From Cokeromyces recurvatus (taxonomy: Eukaryota > Mucoromycota > Mucoromycetes > Mucorales > Mucoraceae): a DNA stretch of 64,000 nt. The stretch spans positions 393,501-457,500 of the forward strand of contig NW_026251397.1 of assembly GCF_025118155.1 (NCBI RefSeq), in the 5' to 3' direction. The position numbers and the translations under genes were made by a program. The notes beneath the pieces were generated by a model that saw nothing but the letters and a program-made list of their open reading frames with translations, had not been told where the DNA came from and did not search any database. Shown here one piece after another: positions 48,676-58,723 of this stretch. The stretch's first letter is position 1, and each line of letters begins with the position of its first letter.

Positions 48676-50371
48676 TTATTGATAAGGTAATCTCCATTCA
48701 TTTAAGCAATGTCTTTTCACTTGTTCTTGATCATATAAAGGCGGCATATCCCTTAATAAATAATATGATTAGATATTATCATTTATATATAGATATATGT
48801 GTATACATATACATATACATATACGTATACGTATTCATATTCATTTTTTTTTTCGAGATAAAATAAAATAAACTTACGGATTCTCTATGTATTGCTCTAT
48901 AAGTTCAAGTGCTTCCGTTTGCTTCATTGCAAACTTCATATTTCGCATCTTGATATAATCTATAAAGTTCTCATCGTTTTCAAATACATTTTGTGGTATC
49001 ACACCCTTAAAGTCCTTTTGATGAACCATTTTATTCAACTTGTCTATAAGTGCTCGAGGTCGTTCATACAATAGGCCCTTACAGACAACATATCGTTCTG
49101 CATTTGCAGGTCGACTACTTAATGGCTTTGTAATGCAAATCTCTTCAAATAATTGATACAATAACCACATAAGGCCCCTGTTCCTTGCGAGACCATATCA
49201 AAGCATTTGCAAACAAATAGACCTCCTTTCCTTAAACAACTTAAGGCCACTAAAAGTTCACATAAAATAAGTCGCTGCATTAACTCTTCTTGTTTATCCT
49301 CACGGCCTGAAAAATCAAGTCCACCATCGGCTACTGCTAAATCCACCAAGTTATCTCCTACTATCCTTTCAAATTTATTGCGATCTTCTTCTTGACAGAT
49401 ATCACCATCGACGGTAACGAGTGAGTCATGAGGTACGCAGAATTTTTCTGTATGCCAATTCATTTCATCTCTGGTAGGAAGCGTGATACCATAACCTTCA
49501 CCTTGGCCACCCCAGCTTTGCACACGCCATAACAGATACTCTGAGAACCCTCCAGGTCCTCCACAGATATCCACAAATCGAAACACACTATTATTATTCT
49601 TTGTAGTCGTTAAAGCGAAGAGAGCATCCAAGGCCGCTAACTTGGTCGCAGCTCGATTCATAAAATGGGCAGTCCCAATACGTTCAAAGGGATTTGCCTT
49701 GGTTCGTGCAGTGCAAAACTGTGATATCGGGATATTACGCATCTTTTCCTAACAATAATAATATGTAAGCTATAAGGAAAAACAAAAAGATAGTTATTTG
49801 AATTTATAAGAATATTACTCTTAATTCATTCACTCGTTCGACAACTGGTGTTGAGCTTAGAAACTCATGATCAGTGATTATATGAGTGGGTTCACGCAGA
49901 GCGTTAATAAGATCATCAAGGGATATTCGGTTTTCACATTTTAAAAAGTCCGTACTTGTGCGAAAATCAATAGGTTTTGGTTTGGGTGGTAGACGACGAG
50001 GAGGAGGAGGAGGAGGAGGCGTAACAAGAGACTGATGATGTTGAGAATTATGGGATTCATGTACATTATTCAAATGGTGTGACTGAGACTGAGACTCTTG
50101 ATGTCTTTGTTCATACTGTTGTCCATAAGGCGAATACCGAGGTGGATAACGTTGCATAGCAGGATTATATGAGGAAAGATTCATGTCTTTGCGAACTGTT
50201 GATGAATGTCGAATGTCGCGCATGGAAGGTGGGGGAATGCCTGATCGGACTCGAGTAGCTCGATAATCCGGATCATTATCTATCAAAGCAATGTATGTTA
50301 ACACTAACTAATATAGCATGATTGTCACTTTTTTCTTTTTTGTATATACCATTAAATAAATTGTCTACCAT
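48676..50371 (-). CDS. Cap-specific mRNA 2'-O-methyltransferase (CMTR1-like), frameshifted
   Basis: Four minus-strand exons: 50371-50350, 50279-49819, 49748-48878, 48751-48676; about 476 residues if the frame is restored. The FtsJ/RrmJ fold shows the K-D-K-E set: Lys in ARTKANPFE, SAM motif FVDICGGPGGFSEYL, Asp in VADGGLDFSG, Lys in FVCKCFD, and Glu in SRPANAERYVVCKG. This matches CMTR1/cap1 methyltransferases, which methylate the first transcribed nucleotide. A Pro/His/Gln-rich N-terminal region (residues 30-110) comes before. In exon 3 the frame slips by one base near 49165 (between SQGTGAL and MWLLYQLFEE). Exon 3 is 871 bases where the flanking phases need 872, so one base is missing, beside a GGGG run. 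Either an assembly error or a true mutation; both sides are well conserved, which favours error or a recent change. Confidence 0.85.
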
Positions 50372-51106
50372 AGTTATCCGTAAGTTAAAATAAAAAATAA
50401 TTAAAAATAAAAAATAAAAAGTTACAGTGGCTTTGGGGTTTATTTAATTTTTTTCATGCAATATCTACTAATAAAAGATTCAATGTATCAAATTTATCCA
50501 TATAGAATAGGAATTATTCATACAATACATACTATATTTTTTGCAATTTTGAGAATACACATATACATTTGTGTATTTATACATATTTATTAAATCTAAA
50601 TCGAACACAGGTAGTTTGTTCAATAAACTTAACTGAACCAGTTCAATATGTGCAAAGTGTCCTTTTAGACACAAGGAGAATATGAAAGGAAAAGAACAAA
50701 AAAAGGGGGGAGGGGAAAGCGAAAAGAAGTAAATATTATATCTAATGTGTTTTTAATTATTACATGAAATAGGGATCCACACATAATGTAGACAGCAATG
50801 ATAGTAGCTCAATAGTCGTATTATTGCTGCTACTACTACTGTATTAAATCAATGAGTTGGAATGTTTGTTGTAATATGCTAGTCTAGAAAGTGATTTAAA
50901 AAGTCGCTAAAGTAGCACAGTTAGGAAATATAAAACGAGGTCTGCAATGGTCGTAAAAACATATAGATAAGAATGTTGGCTGATTGCATTCTATGATATG
51001 TACTTTTTTTTTTTAATGAGATGCTTGTGCTGTCGATATGAATTTTTCTCTGTTTGATTAAAACAGCATTTTTTTTTTTTTTTTTTTCAGAATTATATGA
51101 TAAATT
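50372..51106. other. Intergenic DNA, CMTR1-like to hydrolase
   Basis: About 735 bases. It holds the promoter of the CMTR1-like gene and the 3' region of the hydrolase gene. A G-rich patch lies near 50701-50720 and T-runs near 51005 and 51070. No gene seen. Confidence 0.5.
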
Positions 51107-52542
51107 TTATTTTTCGCTTATCTCTTGCATTTCTTGTCTAATTATATAATTAAATTCTATAGGATTATCTAAATACATATGATGACCCCCATTTGAAACA
51201 CGTATAACTTTAACAGGTACATTCATATACTGTTTCGCTTTTTCAGCAGCCCTATAATCCATCCAATCATGATCACCATAAATAAAGACTGTCGGCATCT
51301 TTAATTTTGACAATCGATTAAATAAAGGTTTTCGTGCATATGCTCCAGGGGCTAATATAGCTGCCAATGCAAACTCACCAGAGCCACTCGATGAAGTAAT
51401 GTGATATAAATAGTCATAAAGATCATGCTGTTCAGATTCATCTAGATGTGCAAATCGTCTTGCTGCATAACTATATACTAAACTTGGACCGAAAGGACCT
51501 ATCCAACGAATGATCGACATGGGCGTCACATTTCTATCCCATAGATAGGTTAACCATGCAGGTATCTGACGTCCTTTTCCAGGTAATGACTTTGCATTTT
51601 GTTCAGCCACAGCAGCTTCTGCTTGATAAGAAGCGCTAATTTCTGTCGCTTCCTTCTGTAACTCCTCCTGTGGATTTATATTATTATTTGTAATTTGATG
51701 TTGCTTTTGTGGAGAATTTTCAGGTATACCAGCGGGTGAAACCAAAATTAGTTTTTGCACACGTTCAGGGTATTTAAGAGCGTAACAGGTAGCAAAGTAA
51801 CCGCCTAATGAGTGTCCCATTAAAGTCATTTTATCTATACCAACTTTTGTTCTCCAACTTTCTAATGATTCAACAAAATGATCCTCAACCTTATAAAATA
51901 TTATGTAAGTAATTATATACAAATTTGTATACACATATATAATTATATTAATGGGTGTTTTTTTTTCTTTTTTACCACTTGAACAATATCATCCCAAGTT
52001 TGATTAGATGCTTTCGAGATAGTCCATTTAGGTCTTGAACTATTACCCATCCCTAACCAGTCAATAGCGAAAAGACGCCAGCCCTTTTGTTGTGATAAGT
52101 CTTGAAAATTTCTATAAAAGAACCCTAAGCCAGCTCCATATCCATGACAAATAACCAAGTTTTTCTCTTGTTCCATCCTAGTGTCATTTTCTCGATGGAT
52201 CTCTGCTAATAATTTGCTAGATTCAGATTCAAATCGAAAGGACGAGGTTTGATTTGGTTGTTGTGAAATATAAAGTGTATTAATTTCTCTAGCTTGCTTT
52301 GTTGATATAATATGTTCAGTATCGATAGACACTCGACCCACTCGAGCCCAGATAGGAATAAGTGAACGATGAGAAGCTGGTAAAGCGGTAGGGATCCGTT
52401 GAATAATACGAGCCTGGGCTATACTAGACGATTTTTCGGATCTTTGCCACCAGTTCTTTATAAAATTAAATCGATTTGTAGGAGGAATGACGGCTGGTAA
52501 ATTAAGAAGTGCAGGTGATAATTCAGGAACTTGTTGAGACAT
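51107..52542 (-). CDS. Alpha/beta hydrolase, ABHD4/5-Cld1 family (phospholipase/acyltransferase)
   Basis: Two minus-strand exons, 52542-51976 and 51889-51107, give 449 residues. Members act on phospholipids: yeast Cld1 deacylates cardiolipin, and human ABHD4/ABHD5 act on N-acyl phospholipids or regulate lipases. Motifs: oxyanion segment LVICHGYGAGLGFFYRNF, IDWLGMGNSSRP, nucleophile elbow LMGHSLGGYFATCYA (Ser present, so enzymatically competent, unlike ABHD5, which has Asn), FIYGDHDWMDYR carrying an acid residue and SNGGHHMYLDNP with the catalytic His and the HxxxxD motif. The cap domain between (WLTYLWDRNVTPMSIIRW, GPSLVYSYAARRF) is typical. A Gln/Asn-rich insert is near residues 240-265. The N-terminus (RFNFIKNWW) might be membrane-associated. 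Precise substrate unknown. Confidence 0.92.
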
Positions 52543-52953
52543 AAAGGAAGAGTGAAAATAAAAATAAAAAAAAGAGAGAGAGAAGGATATTCTACATTAA
52601 GCATCTTTTTTTATATTTGTGCTTATACCAGAAATGGAAATACTGCTACGTAAGTGCTGCTATTTTTTTTTTTCTTTTCTTTTCTTTTCTTTTATCCGAA
52701 TCATGATTTTGTTTGAATAAAGCAAACAATAAAAAAAAGTACGTAACTACTACTATAACATGTTAACAACTTAATAAACTGATTCTAACGAAAGGGAGTC
52801 GATGCTTTATGGTTATTATATTACATAAAAAGAAAAAATAGTTAAAAATAGGCACTACTACGATTTATTTCATTTGTGCAAAAAAAAGTCGGATAATTAG
52901 TTTCTCCTTTTTTTTCATTTTTAGATCAAATAAAATACAATATTACAATAGGT
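52543..52953. other. Spacer between RNase H2B and hydrolase genes
   Basis: About 410 bases, AT-rich, with TTTTC repeats (about 52673-52693). It serves as promoter side of the hydrolase gene and 3' side of the RNase H2B gene. Nothing else seen. Confidence 0.5.
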
Positions 52954-54142
52954 TCATTTCTTTGTAAAAAAGCTTGTAATTGGCTTCATTCCTTTTGTAT
53001 TTACTTTTGATATAGTAGGTTTCTTTTTCTAAACAAATAAAATGTGAACAAAATTATATACATATATATTTAACATGACAGCTATTATAAATGTAAGATA
53101 CCTTGGGTTCATCTACAAACTTCTCATCTGGATGTACACGTTTAAAATAAGCAGATGGAGATGCATCTATCACATAATTGGTTATATTTCCTACTACATC
53201 TTCTTCCTTTATTATCTCTTTCAAGCTATTCAATGATTCAATATCGAATATATAACGTTTAATTTACATACTCACTTACTTTAATTTAGTTAATAACTTT
53301 TCGAACCAGAATCTATTTAAATAGTTTGATAATGTGTAAACTGCTTCTAATTTAATAACATCTTGATCTTGTTGTGTTGTATTGAATTGCTTTTTAAAAG
53401 TTGTATTTAATATTAATTGTTCAACTTTTTTTGTAAGCCAATTTAATGCAAGTTCTTGATTAAATTTGTATATGAATAGATCAGGTGCAATTTCTAACAG
53501 AAAAAGAGTATGTTATACTTTATTTCTTTTATTCTTTATATATATGTATATATAGTTACCTACCTTGAGTATCGCATAAATGAGATAGTTGTTCTGAAAA
53601 ACCAGTGAGACTAGTCAATCTATGTACATCGATGGTCTCTTCTGCGGTTGAAGATGAATCCTCTAAACCTATAGTCTCCAATTGAACATTTTCTCTACTA
53701 AAAATAGTATCTAACGTTTGAAATTTTTCTTTATCTTTTTCAAAAGCTTGTTGAAGAATAGGTAATGCCATGAAAAGAGGATCCAAGGGCGTGATAAATC
53801 GTACTGCACCATCTATTCTAATTTAGTTTAATTAAAGGGTGAAGAGGGAGTATATATAGAATCATAGATAGTTTACCTTTATAGATATGATTATCTAATA
53901 ACCAGGAGCTTTTACGTCCCAATGTCACTTTTTGAATTTCATATAATTGACCTTTACTATTCTGGAAATAAACAGATCGTCTATTAGATCGTGGACAAGG
54001 TAAATAAAGTTCTGTTAAATTATTGACATCTAAGAAATCATGACACATCTTTTAGCATTTCAGCCTTTTTTTTTATTCTTAATAACAAAAGGCAATTACC
54101 TTGATCTGATTTATTTGTAAAGGCAATGATCTGTGTTTTCAT
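52954..54142 (-). CDS. Ribonuclease H2 subunit B
   Basis: Six minus-strand exons are proposed: 54142-54100, about 54048-53877, 53812-53564, 53493-53280, 53225-53102, 53028-52954; 277 residues from the ATG at 54048, or about 291 with exon 1. RNase H2 removes ribonucleotides from DNA; subunit B is the scaffold. Family segments: TELYLPCPRSNRRSVYF, GRKSSWLLDNHIYKDGAV, RFITPLDPLFMALPIL, CDTQEIAPDLFIYKFNQE and LTKKVEQLILN. The C-terminal GMKPITSFFTKK is a PCNA-interacting (PIP) motif, as in human RNASEH2B. Exon 1 (MKTQIIAFTNKSDQ) fits the expected first strand of the family, but joining it to exon 2 with the only good GT and AG leaves the phase off by one. Either translation begins at 54048 or there is an indel. 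Confidence 0.85.
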
Positions 54143-54856
54143 CAGCTAATCAGAGAAAAAATTTTATCTAAAATAAGAGGGCGAACAACAACTTCATAAT
54201 CGTATTTTTTTTTACTTTTATTTTGTTGAGTTTTAATATGTATTTGTCTTCATTGAGTAGTTAAATAAAGCTTATTCTTAATATTAAATAAACATCAGGA
54301 TTATCAATGCAAGAACGTCAGCATAAACTACTAAATTGTAATAAATAAATAAATAAATATGAGTTTAGTTTATAATAAACAAACTAATACTGTGCTTGCC
54401 CAGAATATATTAAAGAAAGTATAATAGTTTATACGTAAATCTACGTCTTTGTTGCTGTCTAGTAAACATGACTGCATGTGTTTGAGACAGAAGAAAAGCT
54501 TGCGTTTCACCTATCCGAGGGCATTGAAGTGAATGGTTATGTAGGTGCCTGAATTTCACGTAAAAATATTATTATGATCTAATATGCTCTCCCCTCCCCC
54601 TTCTTTTTTTTCTTTACTTATTTTTTACCAAAATGTCTTCATCTATCTAGCTCAACTTATTTTCTGCTAAACCCCATCAGTTCGAATAAAGTACTTCTCA
54701 TTGTACACATGTTATTACGTGTTGATAATAATCTCGTCAAACACAATTATTTATTTTATCAATGGTCGTTGTTGTCAAAGGATGTGAATTGTGTTTTAAA
54801 GGCCGCAATTGATAAATGACGAAGACCGAAGAATTTAACAACAACAAAAAAAAAAC
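54143..54856. other. Intergenic DNA between RNase H2B gene and inverted-repeat element
   Basis: AT-rich, with ATAA repeats near 54340-54358. No gene. An A-run at 54846-54855 directly precedes the element and may be its insertion site. Confidence 0.5.
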
Positions 54857-55668
54857 GCGTTTCTCAAAAAAAGTTGTCACTCTTCTGTCTTTTCTTCTTT
54901 ATTAACTTCCACATCTTTAAAGTCATGAGCTCTAAATTGATTGGCTGCGATGTGTGTAAAACAACATTTTCTAAATTGTCTAAACTAAGGCTGCACAACT
55001 ACCGAATGCATTCAACAGAAGTGAACACTTTAGTAAATGGAAGTGAGTCAAGACAATAATGCATATTCTTTTTAAGCAAATGCTGATTATTCTATTTTCT
55101 AAAAGTTCCCACCAGAGTTTTACAAAATGATAATGGTATTTTTCCTTTGTCACTGTTGTTATTGTCAGAAATATGCTTATCCAGACTCATTGAAAAGACA
55201 TTTAAAGAAGCAGTTTCAAGATCAGGAAGCAAAAGCAACTGCACAAACCGACGACAAAAGTGAAGGGAGTCAAAGCTGCACAGACAGTGATACAGAAGTA
55301 GATAACGACGATACTGTTGCGGTAATTTTAGATACTGAAATAATCTCACCACTGTCAACTGCTCAAGAAATAGTTAAAGAGATCCACAGTACACAGAATT
55401 ACAAAACCGCTATTTTATCAGCTTTTGATGCATTATCTCAGCCTAGTGAAGATCAAAGAGAAAAAGCGCTTAATAGCAGGATTGGGAGATCTCAAACCTG
55501 TAGCATACATTGATCACGAAGGAAAAGAACACAGCCTCCTAGCAGCTTCCAAAGTGATAGACAGCTTAACATCATCACAGAAAAAAAAAGAGAGAAAAAG
55601 GAAAAACAGCCGTTATTCCTTGCCATTGCACCAAAAAAAAAAAAGAAATAATTTTGGTGAGGAAATTG
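54857..55668 (+). repeat. Left arm of long inverted repeat
   Basis: Begins at GCGTTTCTCAAAAAAG and ends at GAGGAAATTG. It contains a zinc-finger exon (from ATG at 54925, or 54874 upstream), a GTGAGT donor, and the second frame 55127-55513. Differences to the right arm are few: lengths of A-runs and scattered changes near the inner end (for example TTTTGGTGAGG versus TTCTGGGGAGG). Confidence 0.85.
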
Positions 55669-56970
55669 AAACCAATCCATCTCCTTCGATACGCAATGTT
55701 GTTTTAGATAGTCCTTACAAGAACTTACTATCGAAAGCGAAGTATATTGAACTGGACCACCAAGTTTCACTCTTGTTAAATAATAGCTGGTCCATAAACC
55801 TAATTGCATCACATATTGCCACCAAAATACTTGAAGAAATGATTTTTGTGGAAGGACATAAGGCACTGCTTGCACTCTGTGGCGAGATCTATAGTAGGCT
55901 TCCTTCACTCGATGCACACTACGAGAAAACTTCTACTACAAAAGGCAACTTTTCCCAGTGCTCTTTGCCTTATATCGATACTAGGTATCTCAATGTGGAG
56001 CTATGTTTGATGAATGCTGACAGAAGTCAAAAACTCGTGCTGGGTACCAAGACTATGAATGTTTTAATTACATCGTCTATCCGTATTGATTGCGATGAGA
56101 AATCAATTATTGGACCTTCAAGCTCGAATGGGTTTTTGCCAAGTAGAGAAACTCAATATTTATTGAAAAAGCAAAAGTTGAAGAGATTCAAAGAATGATT
56201 CAGAAAAAAGCTGCGTTTAACGAAATTGGTTCTTGTCAAGTTCTGCTTTATCCTTTTGATGAATTTGCTCAACTACGTCAACTTCGATCGAAGTTTGATA
56301 AAGTATCCACATTTCTTTGTTATAGATTCTCATCGAAATATACAAATGATTATCGCACTAGATCATTTACAGTTTGGACATTGGCAGACCGTTCTTCACA
56401 TCAAGATGAGGATTCTACTAACAAGTCAGTATCCAGATTGTTCAGATATATTGCCACCTCAGTTTGGAAAAAAGGGTGAAGAAGCTCTCCTGGAACGGCA
56501 ATTCGTCGTCTCTTTGAGAGATCAATGCAAGTCTAAGCATAATGTACAGCGAATTTATGAGGAGATTGACAAGCTGTATGACAAGGGTACGTCAGCAATA
56601 TCAATTATAGCAAACAGGGATTTAAATAAATAATTAAAAAAGTTGGCTTCGATTCTCTCATCAGAAATCTCAAAAGCTAACGAAGGTATTGCCAGTAATA
56701 TTTACCATTGTTTTAATGAAACATCCAGTTGAAGAATCTGATACTCTCAGTAAAATTCATGTGATTTTAAGATGTTCGCACTGGAATGTGTTTCATGTGA
56801 GTGGTATACTTATTTATTTACTACACTGTATACAGCGAGTGGAATTCACAAGGCATCAAAAAATGTTTTATTGACAGTATTTATGAATAATATCATCGTA
56901 TCCATATATACCAGTAATTTCCCGTCAAAAATGTTATAGTTGTGTAGCAATACCAAATATCAGAGTCCTC

Positions 56971-57776
56971 CAATTTCCTCCCCAGAATGATTTCTTTTTT
57001 TTGGTGTGATGGCAAGGAATAACGGCTGTTTTTCCTTTTTCTCTCTTTTTTTTCTGTGATGATGTTAAGCTGTCTATCACTTTGGAAGCTGCTAGGAGGC
57101 TGTGTTCTTTTCCTTCGTGATCAATGTATGCTACAGGTTTGAGATCTCCCAATCCTGCTATTAAGCGCTTTTTCTCTTTGATCTTCACTAGGCTGAGATA
57201 ATGCATCAAAAGCTGATAAAATAGCGGTTTTGTAATTCTGTGTACTGTGGATCTCTTTAACTATTTCTTGAGCAGTTGACAGTGGTGAGATTATTTCAGT
57301 ATCTAAAATTACCGCAACAGTATCGTCGTTATCTACTTCTGTATCACTGTCTGTGCAGCTTTGACTCCCTTCACTTTTGTCGTCGGTTTGTGCAGTTGCT
57401 TTTGCTTCCTGATCTTGAAACTGCTTCTTTAAATGTCTTTTCAATGAGTCTGGATAAGCATATTTCTGACAATAACAACAGTGACAAAGGAAAAATACCA
57501 TTATCATTTTGTAAAACTCTGGTGGGAACTTTTAGAAAATAGAATAATCAGCATTTGCTTAAAAAGAATATGCATTATTGTCTTGACTCACTTCCATTTA
57601 CTAAAGTGTTCACTTCTGTTGAATGCATTCGGTAGTTGTGCAGCCTTAGTTTAGACAATTTAGAAAATGTTGTTTTACACACATCGCAGCCAATCAATTT
57701 AGAGCTCATGACTTTAAAGATGTGGAAGTTAATAAAGAAGAAAAGACAGAAGAGTGACAACTTTTTTGAGAAACGC
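56971..57776 (-). repeat. Right arm of long inverted repeat
   Basis: Reverse complement of the left arm. Beyond its outer edge (57777-57803) it has an additional GC-rich end with TTTCGCGAGGCGTTTCGC (minus strand), missing at the left, followed by a run of T that mirrors the A-run flanking the left arm. This suggests that the left end lost about 26 bases, or that the true terminal sequence survives only at the right. Confidence 0.8.
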
Positions 57777-57835
57777 TTTGCGAAACGCCTCGCGAAAGGG
57801 GTTTTTTTTTTACATTAGCGAACGAAATCAAATCT

Positions 57836-58190
57836 TGCCTTGGCTTCCATCCTGCGGTTACCTATGCTCTCAATCGAACGTAGTTGACTCATTAGATGGC
57901 GACTGGGATGGCTACCTGGTAGTGCTTCTAAACCTTGTCAATGCGGATTACACAATCTAACAAAGAAACACAGCATCCATTGCCTGCGCATCCATCCTCA
58001 ATTACATGTATCGCAAAACATGGATGGCCCCATCTCGTGTCTTCTCAATCGGCTTCCCTCTTGACCACCCAAGTCACTTCATACACAGGCCTACTGATGA
58101 ATACATTGGATTACCATCGAAGGATTCCTCTATAAAGTTGACATGATACAGCATGGTGCTCCCTACAATGCTTTAGTTCTGCCTACTCTA
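57836..58190 (+). mobile_element. LINE 3'-end remnant, same family as 10934-12113
   Basis: Plus-strand codons read SILRLPMLSIERS, a stop, LIRWRLGWLPGSASKPC, then HSIHCLRIH and CLLNRLPS and a stop. This parallels the tail of the other LINE fragment (ILWLPM, SERSRTIRWRLGWLPGG, ATECLHMH, LLNHLP). The copy is heavily truncated at its 5' end and carries stops. It is GC-richer than its flanks and starts just outside the inverted-repeat element, which may have landed next to or in it. Confidence 0.7.
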
Positions 58191-58723
58191 TCTTTAAACT
58201 CCCTTTTTCTTCTCTGGCTTAGTCAGGATCCATAGACTTCCCTCTCTTTCTCTTTTTTATCCTTTTTCCTTCCGCCCATGAAGGGGGGGGATTTCTTTAT
58301 ATACATTTTTGAACTAGTCCAGGCAATTTTAGTATGTAAAATACTTGTGCTCATTTGGATTTTTATTTAATAACAATTATATTTTTATTCGCCGATGGCC
58401 AATTTTTTTTGTAACCGTTAATTGCATCTTTTCATAACCGACAATATGACCGCCATTTACTTTTTTTGTAATCGACAGTATCCACCAACTGGACTGTATT
58501 ACTTTTATTATTCCTTTACAGTTCTTATTTGACAATTTATATCAATTGATTCCTGACTCTGTATTTTATATAAATTTATATTTCCCCTCATCTTTATTTT
58601 TGGGTAGTTGAACTATTTTTTTTTTTTAAAAAAAAAAACGAAATTAAACATACATTTGAAATCATTTTAGACTCTTTTATTATTATTATTATTTAATATT
58701 TAATCATCATCTCGGAGCATATA
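58191..58723. promoter_or_regulatory. Promoter region of dynactin gene
   Basis: About 530 bases between the LINE remnant and the dynactin ATG. It contains pyrimidine-rich DNA, a G7 run near 58284-58291, three GTAACCG/TAACCGAC/TAATCGAC-like boxes (58411-58418, 58434-58442, 58469-58476) of unknown meaning, and TTA repeats near 58678-58692. No TATA element was assigned with confidence. Confidence 0.35.

Larger units (their letters stand above)
54857..57776. mobile_element. Mobile-element locus with long inverted-repeat arms
   Basis: The left 0.81 kb (54857-55668) reappears in reverse complement at 56971-57776. Two reading frames (61 and 128 residues) are identical in both arms. The single-copy middle (55669-56970) continues the coding direction of the left arm. 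The plus-strand coding debris carries a C2H2 finger (CDVCKTTFSKLSKLRLHNYRMH), YAYPDSLKRHLKK, an acidic region, LKPVAYIDHEGKEHSLLAASK, then GHKALLALCGEIYSRLPSLD, and later FVIDSHRNIQMIIALDH and QFVVSLRDQCKSKHN. There are frameshifts near 55470, 56195 and 56300. I cannot name the transposon family. The locus is either one element plus an inverted partial copy, or an inverted duplication. It could fold into a long hairpin RNA if transcribed through. Confidence 0.75.
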
